From an uncultured Armatimonadota bacterium (lineage in GTDB: Bacteria > Armatimonadota > Fimbriimonadia > Fimbriimonadales > Fimbriimonadaceae), in assembly GCA_903927345.1 (NCBI GenBank), contig CAIYMO010000037.1:1-54115 (forward strand): DNA of 54,115 nt. Reading direction: 5' to 3'. The position numbers and the translations under genes were made by a program. The notes under the pieces were generated by a model. That model saw nothing but the letters and a program-made list of their open reading frames with translations, was not told the DNA's origin and did no database searches. Shown one piece after another: positions 16,932 to 25,180 of this stretch. The number at the start of each line of letters is the position of its first letter. Within the stretch, counting starts at the first letter, position 1.

Positions 16932-17981
16932 TTATGAACGCGTGAGCCGTGAGAGGGTCGCTTCCATAATCGGGACCGTCTGCGCGCTGACGCTGAACAC
17001 GATCGCCTCGCGAAGTACTCGCTGAGCGGGGTGAGAGAAGTAGTTCGCCGCACCGCTACTCGCAACAACGCCCGCATGCGCACTTCGCATCATGACGTCA
17101 ATCGCCCAAGCCCGCTTCTCTAGCCGCTTCGGAGCAGTGTCCTCCGAGAAGTCGCGCTGGTGAGCGATCAGCCCGGCCCGGCACTCCTCAATCTCGGCGT
17201 AAAGCTTAGTCGCCGTCTCCTGCAGGAAGTCAAACCCCTTCTTACGCGCTACATCCTGAACAATATCCGCTCCGGCCAGCGCACAACCAACGGCAAAGTG
17301 CCCCTGAACCACGATGTTGAACGCATCGTTCTTCCGCATCCAGTCCTTGTCATTGATAAACGCAACTTTGCGACTGTCAAGGAAGTAATCGGACAGCCGC
17401 GCAGTAACTGTCTGGCACGTCTCCATCGCCGCCAATCGCATTGGCTCGCTCATCGTCTGCCCCTCGGCATCCCCAAACGGCATGAACCCAAAGACCGCAC
17501 GCCCATCGGGCAAAACTGACCCAATCAAATACTCATCGAAGAACCCAAGGCCGGTGATCCAAGGAACTTCGCCGTTGAGGAGGTAACCACCGTCCGTCTC
17601 GACCGCCTTGCAGATTGGCTCACCAGTTCTTCGGAGCTGAGAGAAGCCGATTCCCACCGTCCGGGGACCGTGCATCAGCGGCAGGTACTCCGACTTGATC
17701 TCCTCCGAAGCCTGCTTGGCGATCATATTGACCGCGCTCTGGTGCTGAGTCTGCAAGAACGCAAACGACCCACTTGCCCGAGCAACTTCTTCTTGGTAAG
17801 TGCGAAACTCTCCCTCGCTGATCTCCGGGCCACCGTACTGGGTGGGGCGCTTCAGCGCCATCAGACCCTGCCTTCGCATCTCGTTGAACGCAACCCCCAT
17901 CGCCTCAACGGACGAGTCAATCGCATGAGCATTCGGAGCAACGTGCTCCCGCAGGAATGCGGTGGCGGCGTCGAGGCTCAC
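16932..17981 (-). CDS. Acyl-CoA dehydrogenase-family flavoprotein
   Basis: 349 residues with acyl-CoA dehydrogenase fold features: an N-terminal helical domain (GLMALKRPTQYGGPEISEGEFR), a middle beta domain (GIGFSQLRRTG, DGGYLLNGEVPWITG) and a C-terminal helical domain ending SHPAQRVLREAIVFSVSAQT. The usual catalytic glutamate of acyl-CoA dehydrogenases is not obvious, so a DszC/HpaH-like flavin monooxygenase activity is possible. The GTG start overlaps the last base of the glyS stop (TAGTG). Substrate unknown. Confidence 0.75.
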   Translation of the reverse strand: MSLDAATAFLREHVAPNAHAIDSSVEAMGVAFNEMRRQGLMALKRPTQYGGPEISEGEFRTYQEEVARASGSFAFLQTQHQSAVNMIAKQASEEIKSEYLPLMHGPRTVGIGFSQLRRTGEPICKAVETDGGYLLNGEVPWITGLGFFDEYLIGSVLPDGRAVFGFMPFGDAEGQTMSEPMRLAAMETCQTVTARLSDYFLDSRKVAFINDKDWMRKNDAFNIVVQGHFAVGCALAGADIVQDVARKKGFDFLQETATKLYAEIEECRAGLIAHQRDFSEDTAPKRLEKRAWAIDVMMRSAHAGVVASSGAANYFSHPAQRVLREAIVFSVSAQTVPIMEATLSRLTRS

Positions 17982-20011
17982 TATCCCTCCAGCTTTGTGA
18001 AGTCTCCGGCGACAAGCAACTGCTCAGCGGCGGCATTTGCAAGCGAGAGCCGATGGAATCGCTCGCTCGAGTCGTCAGACATCACCATCGTCTTATCGAA
18101 GAACGCGTTGATCGCAGGAAGCAAAGACTTAAGAGTGTCCGCAAGCTCAAGCGGAGTGGTTGCCGCCGCGACCATGGGTGCAGAAGCCGTCAGCGCATCC
18201 AATAGCGCAGCCCCTTCCTCCGAGTTCAGCCCAGCCTTCGTAACATCAGCCAATCCGCCAACCTTCTCACCCTTGCCCTTTGCAGAGTTCGTCAAGTTAA
18301 TCGGTCGAGCAATCGTCTGCAACGCGGTGGCATCCGTAAACTGCTCCAGCGTCTGCAACCGGAAGTCCACTTCCGCGGGGGTTGTCATCGCCTCAACATT
18401 GCCTCGGAACAGCGCTGCTTCAAACGGTCGTCGAACTTCAGCAGACCCCCAAAGCACTGGGTACCGGCCAGCGAAAATATCCGCAAGCGCCGTCACCGCA
18501 CCATCTCGATCAAGCGAATAACCCTGAGCTGCATATTCGTCGAAGGCAAGCAAAATCAGCTTGGCAAAGGGCTCACGAATGTAAAGCGCGCCGTACTTAA
18601 CCAGCGAAGTCACCGACTTCCGCAAGCCGAATGGGTCGCTGGATCCGCTTGGGATCAGCTTCAAACCAAGGTATCCCGCCAGTTTATCAAGGTGATCCGC
18701 TAACTGAACAGAAAGCGCAACCCCGTCAAACTCGGAGACATCGCGGTACTGAGTCGCGATAGCCCGAGCAACTTCTGGCTCAAATCCCGCACGTTCTGCG
18801 TACTGTCCACCAATGACGCCCTGTAGCGAACTCAATTCAGAAACGAGACCAGTGGCAAGATCGGACTTCGCATACAAAGCTGCCTTCCGAGCGAGTTCTG
18901 GATTTGCGTTCAGTAGCAAAGCAATTTTCGCTGCCAGGTTCGCCAATCGATCAGCACGCTGTCGAACCGAACCCAACTGGGCTTGGAACACAACGCCCTC
19001 CGTCTGGGCAAGGAAGTCATCGAGGGTCAGTTTCTGGTCCTGCTCGTAGAAGAATCGCGCATCGTTAAACCGCGCACCAAGCACCCATTCGCAACCCTTG
19101 CGAACCGTCTCATCTTCGCCCGAGTTTCGGATGAAGATGAACTGATTGGTCAGTTTCCCGTTAGCATCACGAACAGGGAACATCCGCTCATGCTTCGCCA
19201 TCGCAGTAATCAGAACTGGCTCCGGAAGCTCCAAGTAGGACTCTGGGAACGATCCCAAAATCGCAGTTGGCCACTCCGTCAAAAACGTGTTCTCATCCAG
19301 TAGGTCGTCGTATCCCACCGTGCATCCCGGAGCCAATGTATGGGCCTGATTCACGATCGACTCTCGTCGAGCCTCTGAGGAAACCTCGACGAACCGAAGC
19401 TTTAGTTCCGAAATCAAAGAAGCAAAACTCTTCGCCTCAAACGGCTCGGGTGCATAGAATCGGTGACCTGTCGAGATCAGCGCGGCAGGAACGCCTTCAA
19501 CATCAAACTGAACCGCCTTTCCGTCATACGCCGCCAAAATCCAGCGAATCGGACGCGCAAATCGTGCTCGCGAAGCTCCCCAGCGCATGGACTTGTCAAA
19601 GTTCAGTCCCAGAATGATTCGTGGCAAGATCGAAGCCAGCAAGTCGGAGGTTTGGAGTCCACTCACATGTTTAGTGACCCAAACATACTGCTCATCCTTG
19701 CGAAGCTCCGAGGGCTCAATGCCCTGTGATTTACAGAATCCAAGCAGTGCTTTAGTCGGTTCGCCGTTCGCATCATAGGCGGCCTGAAGCGAAGGTCCAC
19801 GCTGCTCCTTGACCGAATCCTCTTGGCGATCCTTCAGGTTAGGGAATGAAACAATCAGTCGGCGCGGAGTTCCACATGCCGTCGCTCCACCCTCGCAAAC
19901 ACCGAGCTCGGTCAGCTCCTTACAAAGCGCATCGCGCAAGTCGCTGTACGCCTTTTCGACAAAGGACGCGGGGAGTTCTTCACAACCGACTTCGAGCAAA
20001 AACTCAGGCAT
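17981..20011 (-). CDS. glyS: Glycyl-tRNA synthetase beta subunit
   Basis: The 676 residues are a complete GlyS: N-terminal MPEFLLEVGCEELPASFV, the HERMFPVRDANGKLTNQFIFIRN region, an HD-like domain and the C-terminal anticodon-binding domain (FDKTMVMSDDSSERFHRLSLAN). It works with GlyQ in the alpha2-beta2 enzyme. The ATG at 20011 is preferred over an in-frame one 33 bases upstream because it matches the family start. glyQ, usually adjacent, is not in the window. The next gene on the strand, an acyl-CoA dehydrogenase relative, is coupled by a one-base overlap. Confidence 0.96.
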   Translation of the reverse strand: MPEFLLEVGCEELPASFVEKAYSDLRDALCKELTELGVCEGGATACGTPRRLIVSFPNLKDRQEDSVKEQRGPSLQAAYDANGEPTKALLGFCKSQGIEPSELRKDEQYVWVTKHVSGLQTSDLLASILPRIILGLNFDKSMRWGASRARFARPIRWILAAYDGKAVQFDVEGVPAALISTGHRFYAPEPFEAKSFASLISELKLRFVEVSSEARRESIVNQAHTLAPGCTVGYDDLLDENTFLTEWPTAILGSFPESYLELPEPVLITAMAKHERMFPVRDANGKLTNQFIFIRNSGEDETVRKGCEWVLGARFNDARFFYEQDQKLTLDDFLAQTEGVVFQAQLGSVRQRADRLANLAAKIALLLNANPELARKAALYAKSDLATGLVSELSSLQGVIGGQYAERAGFEPEVARAIATQYRDVSEFDGVALSVQLADHLDKLAGYLGLKLIPSGSSDPFGLRKSVTSLVKYGALYIREPFAKLILLAFDEYAAQGYSLDRDGAVTALADIFAGRYPVLWGSAEVRRPFEAALFRGNVEAMTTPAEVDFRLQTLEQFTDATALQTIARPINLTNSAKGKGEKVGGLADVTKAGLNSEEGAALLDALTASAPMVAAATTPLELADTLKSLLPAINAFFDKTMVMSDDSSERFHRLSLANAAAEQLLVAGDFTKLEG

Positions 20012-20064
20012 AGCGAACCCAAAGGATACCTTGGGACACACCACCTGGCTAAGCCCTTCACCCC

Positions 20065-22248
20065 TCAGCGGGCGGGTTTGATCACGAACTTCAGCGCCGC
20101 ATAGCCATCGATTTGGAAGTGCTGAATCTTAACCCGATGCCGCCCCGCAGAGAGCTTGAGGGTCTTCGAATACGTTGTTGGACCCTGATAGTGCCACTCG
20201 TCGCAGATCACAGTGTCATCGTCAATCGTTACGACAATTCCATCATCGCCCGTTACCTCGATCGTGTAGGTACCTTCAGGAACCGTAAACGCTCCGCTCC
20301 CGATTGTGCCGAAGTGAGTCTTGGGAACCCCTTTCTCGAACGCTCCATAACCGGCGTAATCCAACTTTTGCGGCAGCGCAAGCACCGCCGGTGCGAGCGC
20401 CGAAGCCTGTTCATAAGCTCGCGTTTGAGTCCGAGGATCGGCCGTCTTCGGATCCCAAGTGAAGAACCGCAGATTCCAAGACTCTTTGACCTCAAAAGTT
20501 TCGTGGGTCAGCGTAATCGGCGTACCCGCAGGCGATGCAATTCCGCGATAATCCACCGTTTTGCCGCCAGTGTAAATGATTTTCAACTGTCGTTTAGGAT
20601 CAGCTTTCGAAGCGTCAGGGCGAATCCAAATCGAACCCGGAACTTCACCGCCGATACTGTTCTTGATCTCAAATCCATCACAGACCTTGACCTTGTATGC
20701 CCCCTTCGGCCCCAAGACGGCCAGCTTTTGCCAACCTTGATCAAACACCTTCGTTGCCACCAGGAGAGGCGACTTGTAGTCAACCGGCCCCCATTGATCA
20801 ACCCGAAGGCTGCTCTTATCGCCCGCCGTGGAAAACGGCATCATCCCACCCTTCAGTCGTTCCGGCGAAAGGTCTTCCCAGACATCCTCATCGTCGCGAG
20901 GATCCCAAGCTCCGACACTTCGCGAAGCCAACGGCTTTTCGCACTCATTCCCTTCAAGCGAGTAACCCACCGGAAGGCCCCCGTTCGCAAGGTCGGTATG
21001 AAGACAGTTCTTCACGAATCTCACGTTCTTGCATGAAGGGTCAATTCCAAATAACGTGTTGAACGAGTTGTTCCCCTCAAAAAACACATCCTCGGTACGA
21101 GTTACGGCGATCTTGGCGTCCCCGATAGCGTTGTCCTTAATCTGCCAGCCCATGCTTCGGGTCTCACGATTCTTCGGATAACCCCAATTCGGGTCCTGCT
21201 TTTCATTCGCCCAAATCCGCAAAGCGTTCTTGTTCCCCATGAACTGGTTTGACTCAACAGTGACGTTTTGCCCATGTTCGTGCGCCACGCCGTCCTCGTT
21301 GCCAGCAATGTGATTCCCCGCAATCAGAGTGTCGTAGCTATAGCCCGTCCAGAACCCGTGCCAGCAGTTGTCAACGCGGTTGTTCACGAACTTGTTTCGG
21401 CTAAACGTCGCCTCGATCCCGTTCGTCGGCGCATCGCTGAAGTCGTTTCCGTAGAGCAGGTTGTCATTACAACCGCCCTTTCCTGTGTCCATCGTGGTTT
21501 GACCCGCCCAAAGGAAAAAGCCATCGCCACCAAACCTCGCCGAGTTGTACGCAAATAGGTTCTTGCTGCACTGCTCGAAGGCAAGAATTGCCGCCGAGTC
21601 TTGTCCCCGGTTATAAACTCCGTGCGAGTACCCCCGAACGCAGTAATCAAGGTTGTTGTGCATGATACGGTTGTTCGATGATCGGTACATACCGATCCCT
21701 ATCGCGCTCATGTAGTTGATGCTTGAGTTCCAAACGAGGCCCTTTTCAGCGCGATTCATCATAAGTCCGCACTGACCGCCGTAAGCCTTTAATCCCTTAA
21801 CTTCAAACCCGGTGACCCCATCGAGATAAACGCCGGCTCCGTAGCGAAACCACTCGCGCTTCTCATTGTTATGGAAGCTCATCCAGTCATTCAGATCTTC
21901 TTTTTCCGGCGTAGAACCAAGCTTCTGCTTCCAGTTCCAACTCACGTCGCAGTTGATTAGCTTGAGGTTCTGGCAGTTCTCCGCCAATATGGCGACCTTA
22001 TAACCAGCCACGGTCAGATTCTTGATCGTGATGTTAGAACCCGACACCCGGACTCCGATACCCTTCCGCTGATCGGGGTCAACCGTTTTCGACGTCCCCC
22101 GCAGAACCACGCCTTTGAAGTCAAGCGTGACGTCCTTCCCCGAAATGCTGTAAGCAGGTGTCTGCAGGTTAACATCGGAAGGCTTCAAGTACTCCCCTGG
22201 TTTAGTTGGAACAGTTTGAGCGAGTGACAACAGGAGGAGTGGGATCAT
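20065..22248 (-). CDS. Secreted right-handed beta-helix protein with C-terminal PA14-like domain
   Basis: The 727 residues start with a signal peptide (MIPLLLLSLAQT). Residues about 40-450 are parallel beta-helix repeats of the NosD/pectate-lyase type, seen as recurring asparagine-rich turns (SSNNRIMHNNLDYC, CSKNLFAYNSARFGGDGFF, GNHIAGNEDGVAHE). A beta-sandwich follows, and the final 90 residues (SGAFTVPEGTYTIEVTGDDGIVVTIDD ... HRVKIQHFQIDGYAALKF) look like PA14. It probably binds or cleaves polysaccharide outside the cell; no catalytic residues could be assigned. The start overlaps the DinB stop (ATGA). Confidence 0.85.
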   Translation of the reverse strand: MIPLLLLSLAQTVPTKPGEYLKPSDVNLQTPAYSISGKDVTLDFKGVVLRGTSKTVDPDQRKGIGVRVSGSNITIKNLTVAGYKVAILAENCQNLKLINCDVSWNWKQKLGSTPEKEDLNDWMSFHNNEKREWFRYGAGVYLDGVTGFEVKGLKAYGGQCGLMMNRAEKGLVWNSSINYMSAIGIGMYRSSNNRIMHNNLDYCVRGYSHGVYNRGQDSAAILAFEQCSKNLFAYNSARFGGDGFFLWAGQTTMDTGKGGCNDNLLYGNDFSDAPTNGIEATFSRNKFVNNRVDNCWHGFWTGYSYDTLIAGNHIAGNEDGVAHEHGQNVTVESNQFMGNKNALRIWANEKQDPNWGYPKNRETRSMGWQIKDNAIGDAKIAVTRTEDVFFEGNNSFNTLFGIDPSCKNVRFVKNCLHTDLANGGLPVGYSLEGNECEKPLASRSVGAWDPRDDEDVWEDLSPERLKGGMMPFSTAGDKSSLRVDQWGPVDYKSPLLVATKVFDQGWQKLAVLGPKGAYKVKVCDGFEIKNSIGGEVPGSIWIRPDASKADPKRQLKIIYTGGKTVDYRGIASPAGTPITLTHETFEVKESWNLRFFTWDPKTADPRTQTRAYEQASALAPAVLALPQKLDYAGYGAFEKGVPKTHFGTIGSGAFTVPEGTYTIEVTGDDGIVVTIDDDTVICDEWHYQGPTTYSKTLKLSAGRHRVKIQHFQIDGYAALKFVIKPAR

Positions 22249-22739
22249 GACGGTAGTCGTAAGTCGTGGTAGTCCTGGTGGACCGAAAGGAGTTCAACCA
22301 ACTGCGCGGGACTCATATTTCCGAACAAATTGTGCTTCAGGCAAATCGCGTTGTCCTCGTACTTGGACAGGTGAGCAAAGATCAACTGTCGAGTCAGTCG
22401 CCATCGCTCTGCTTGTGCCTCAACAGACCCAATCCCTGTCGGAATCATTTGCCGAGGGGCCGGAGTCAAACCCGATGGCTTGGCCAGTTGCTTGAGAACC
22501 AGCTTGTAAAGAAATCGTGGCCTTGCAATCTCAGATGTGACCGGCTGTTGAGCCGCTCTAGCGATGAAGTCCATGTAGCTACCGTCCGAAATCGCCAGAT
22601 GCTCAATCACCTGGACTGGAGAAAACCCCTTTCCGAGTGGAGCATTTCGAACCGAATCGGGATAACCAAGAACTCTAGCGATGCAAGCCTCCATCCGTTC
22701 ATTCAGCTTCTCAAACTTCGCGGTGAGCTCAGGACTCAT
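22245..22739 (-). CDS. DinB-family four-helix protein
   Basis: 164 residues with DinB/YfiT-like features: an N-terminal helix with KGFSPVQVIEHLAISDGSYMDFI, where the histidine belongs to the family metal site, and a C-terminal SPAQLVELLSVHQDYHDLRL with the second His pair. Family members bind a divalent metal and often act as thiol-dependent transferases. The ATG at 22739 is supported by TACAAT 6 bases upstream, and a longer in-frame reading back to 22940 is rejected. It begins the run of minus-strand genes that leads to glyS. Confidence 0.82.
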   Translation of the reverse strand: MSPELTAKFEKLNERMEACIARVLGYPDSVRNAPLGKGFSPVQVIEHLAISDGSYMDFIARAAQQPVTSEIARPRFLYKLVLKQLAKPSGLTPAPRQMIPTGIGSVEAQAERWRLTRQLIFAHLSKYEDNAICLKHNLFGNMSPAQLVELLSVHQDYHDLRLPS

Positions 22740-22745
22740 GGGGCG

Positions 22746-22751
22746 ATTGTA
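22746..22751 (-). promoter_or_regulatory. -10-like TACAAT for the DinB gene
   Basis: TACAAT on the minus strand, 6 bases from the ATG; the divergent methyltransferase -10 lies 9 bases away. Confidence 0.5.
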
Positions 22752-22760
22752 CACCTGCGG

Positions 22761-22766
22761 TACCCT
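22761..22766 (+). promoter_or_regulatory. -10-like TACCCT for the methyltransferase
   Basis: TACCCT lies 6 bases before the GTG at 22773. The match is weaker than the others because of its C-rich core. Confidence 0.35.
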
Positions 22767-22772
22767 GTTAAG

Positions 22773-23510
22773 GTGAGCGAAACTTCTCGTTGGCGCGAGT
22801 TCTTTGATGCCCAGGCGGCAACCTACGACGAGAATCCATTTACCCAGCACACTGCGGCTGAGGTCGATTTCCTGTTGAGCCTCTATCCGGTCCAACCCGG
22901 AGCCACTATTTTGGATATCGGTTGCGGAACAGGTCGCCACTCAATTGAACTCGCCCGACGCGGATACAAGGTCACCGGAGTCGACTTCTCCAGCAAAATG
23001 CTTGAGCAAGCCCGAGCGAAGGCCGGTGATGTCGAAGTCGAGTTTGTTGAGGCCGATGCCCGTACTCTCACGCTGGACAAGCTGTACGACCTCGCGATCT
23101 GCCTTTGCGAAGGCGGGCTAGGGCTGATCGAGAGGGCTGAGAACCCCTACGAGCACGATCTTGCGATTTTCCGGTCTGTCCTGAACCACCTTAAGCCCAA
23201 CGCCGCGTTCGTTCTCACCTGCCTCAATGGCTACTCAGCTATCCGCCAGATGAAGGATGAGTTCACCGCAGACGGCCGCTTCAATCCCGCCACAATGGTG
23301 AGCAATTACACCGACGAATGGGCACTTCCGGGTGGCGTTCAACAGTTAACTATTCACGAGCGGCTGTTTATCGCTCCCGAAGTAACGCGAATGCTTGAGC
23401 AGAGTGGATTTATGGTTGATGCGGTCTATGGTGGAACCGCAGGCTACTGGGCTCGCCGCCCACTGAGCCTTGATGAAGTTGAGGCAATGTTCTGTTGTCG
23501 CAAAAAGTGA
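22773..23510 (+). CDS. Class I SAM-dependent methyltransferase
   Basis: 245 residues with the SAM-binding motif I ILDIGCGTGRHSIELARRGYKVTGVDFS (near residues 46-73) and a motif-IV region (YDLAICLCEGGLGL). The acceptor is unknown. The frame is open far upstream, but the GTG at 22773 gives the normal length for a small methyltransferase and sits 6 bases after a -10-like box. The stop overlaps the start of the following membrane protein gene (GTGA). Confidence 0.88.
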   Translation: MSETSRWREFFDAQAATYDENPFTQHTAAEVDFLLSLYPVQPGATILDIGCGTGRHSIELARRGYKVTGVDFSSKMLEQARAKAGDVEVEFVEADARTLTLDKLYDLAICLCEGGLGLIERAENPYEHDLAIFRSVLNHLKPNAAFVLTCLNGYSAIRQMKDEFTADGRFNPATMVSNYTDEWALPGGVQQLTIHERLFIAPEVTRMLEQSGFMVDAVYGGTAGYWARRPLSLDEVEAMFCCRKK

Positions 23511-24985
23511 CCCAAGGCTCGTTCCGCTGGTTCCTCCCTTGGTTCCTGCTGGCATGGGTCATCACCGTCATTCCAATCTTCCTTTTTCACTCAGTCCCGG
23601 GCTTGGACACACCAAACCACCTTGCCCGCTTGCACGTCCTCGCCACGCTCCACGAGCGACCCGCACTGCAAGACTTCTATAAGATTAACTTTGTTGTCCT
23701 TCCCAACTTAGCGATCGATCTTTTGATCACGCCGGTCCTGATGTTCACCAAGATCGATGCGATCCTCCTGATGAAGATTTTCATCACAAACATGATCGGG
23801 ATGATGGGCTTTGGGTTCGCCTGGGTCAACCGCGAAATGACCGGCAAGTGGTCGGCATACGGCCTCTTCGGCCTCTGCTTCGCATACTCGTATATCCTCG
23901 CGTTTGGGTTCATCAACTACCTCTTTGGCATCGCGCTTGGGCTGATTTGCTTCGCGATCTGCCTCCGTCTGGATTCAAAGCCAGTCGCACAAAATGCCTT
24001 CCTGGTGATCGCGGCACCGCTGCTCGCCCTAAATCACTTGATGGCGTTCGGACTATTTGCGCTCAGCTTCGTCGGACACCGATTCTTCAAACCCGATCAC
24101 CGATTCCAAGGGTGGCCCGGACTCGGTGGAGGAACGCTGATTGTTCTGATCCTCATCAAGCTCTCTCCCGTCGCGGAGCTCTCAGGAGTCTTCTGGCGGC
24201 CCATCGGTGATCATATCGTCCGCCTCGCCTCGCCGCTTGTCTTCGGCCGAGAAGTACGAGACTTTCTTTTTGAGGGAGTTCTCCTGGCCCTGATCGGCTA
24301 CGGCGTCTACCGGCGAAGCTTCAAGGTGCCTCTTGAAGCAAAAGTCACCGGAATCCTGTTCCTGCTGATCTCGCTCTTCGCCCCCCACCAAGCATTCACC
24401 AGTGCGTTTATCTTTGCCCGAATTCCGGTCTGGCTGATCATGATCTACTTCGCCTCGGTGGAGCTTCCACTTCGGCGCCTCAGTGTGGTTTTGGCACTGC
24501 TAACACTGCGCTCCGTTGATATCGGAAGTCGCTTCCTCGGCATGAATCCGACGATCGATCAAATGAGATCCGATCTCTCAATAGTCCCCTCTGGTTCGCT
24601 ACTCTTTCAATCGGCCGCTGCAGGGTCCTTCTCCCTTGCACCACAAGGCTGGAATCCTCCGTTGCTCCATACCAACTGCCTCCTGCTTCTCGACCGAGAT
24701 GTTTACATCTCAAACTTGTTTACGATCAAAGCCCAACAGCCCTTGGTCGACCAGCCGGGGATCGGAAAGCCTTGGCGAGACAGCTACCCGTCCCACCAGA
24801 AAGGTCGAACGATCGCCACGGAGCGAGATCGATTACTCGCAAAAATCAAAGAGCTCCCCGATGAAAAACTTCGCTCAAGACCCATGTTTTGGCTGGTTCT
24901 CAAAGGAGAAACTTCACGAGCTTCCGAACTCGGATTGCCACAAGTCGTGTCCCGACCACGCTACACCCTTTACCGGCTGCGTTAG
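23507..24985 (+). CDS. Polytopic membrane protein, possibly glycosyltransferase-like
   Basis: About 492 residues with around ten hydrophobic helices (for example WFLPWFLLAWVITVIPIFLF, YILAFGFINYLFGIALGLICFAICL, TGILFLLISLF) and a hydrophilic C-terminal 150 residues. The short polar loop after the first helix (HSVPGLDTPNHLARLHVL) recalls the first loop of GT-C-like integral membrane glycosyltransferases, but I cannot identify the family. The GTG at 23507 (GTGA overlap with the methyltransferase stop) is chosen over a TTG at 23495, matching the coupling used elsewhere in the window. Confidence 0.7.
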   Translation: MTQGSFRWFLPWFLLAWVITVIPIFLFHSVPGLDTPNHLARLHVLATLHERPALQDFYKINFVVLPNLAIDLLITPVLMFTKIDAILLMKIFITNMIGMMGFGFAWVNREMTGKWSAYGLFGLCFAYSYILAFGFINYLFGIALGLICFAICLRLDSKPVAQNAFLVIAAPLLALNHLMAFGLFALSFVGHRFFKPDHRFQGWPGLGGGTLIVLILIKLSPVAELSGVFWRPIGDHIVRLASPLVFGREVRDFLFEGVLLALIGYGVYRRSFKVPLEAKVTGILFLLISLFAPHQAFTSAFIFARIPVWLIMIYFASVELPLRRLSVVLALLTLRSVDIGSRFLGMNPTIDQMRSDLSIVPSGSLLFQSAAAGSFSLAPQGWNPPLLHTNCLLLLDRDVYISNLFTIKAQQPLVDQPGIGKPWRDSYPSHQKGRTIATERDRLLAKIKELPDEKLRSRPMFWLVLKGETSRASELGLPQVVSRPRYTLYRLR

Positions 24986-24992
24986 GTTGTGG

Positions 24993-24998
24993 TAATAT
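24993..24998 (+). promoter_or_regulatory. -10-like TAATAT for tRNA-Leu
   Basis: TAATAT lies 18 bases before the tRNA 5' end. The word GGTAATATCC resembles the ATAATATCC before tRNA-Ser. Confidence 0.4.
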
Positions 24999-25016
24999 CC
25001 TTGCTCACTCTCGTGT

Positions 25017-25102
25017 GCGCGGGTGGTGAAATTGGTAGACACGCTACCTTGAGGTGGTAGTGCTCACAAGGCGTGAAGGTTCGAGTCCTTTCCCGCGCAC
25101 CA
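25017..25102 (+). tRNA. tRNA-Leu (anticodon GAG)
   Basis: Acceptor stem GCGCGGG (25017-25023) pairs with CCCGCGC (25092-25098), discriminator A, CCA encoded at 25100-25102. The D-arm TGGTGAAATTGGTAGAC and the anticodon stem-loop CTACCTTGAGGTGGTAG give GAG, reading CUC/CUU. The long variable arm fits class II leucine tRNA, and GTTCGAGTC is the T-loop. Confidence 0.95.
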
Positions 25103-25168
25103 AATCTCTTTGAGATACGATCGAGAGTTGCCCAGAATCCCTCAGCATTGACCCACTAGGTCTGCCTG

Positions 25169-25174
25169 TATAAT
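25169..25174 (+). promoter_or_regulatory. -10 TATAAT with TTGACC, GH110 promoter
   Basis: TATAAT lies 6 bases before the ATG, and TTGACC at 25148-25153 is a plausible -35 (15-base spacer). This is the most complete promoter in the window. Confidence 0.6.
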
Positions 25175-25180
25175 CGCGGG

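Noticed and set aside
16919-17083. N-terminal extension of the barnase-like gene
   Set aside because: The extra 55 residues are Arg/Ser-rich, overlap the acyl-CoA dehydrogenase gene, and would place the export helix internally.
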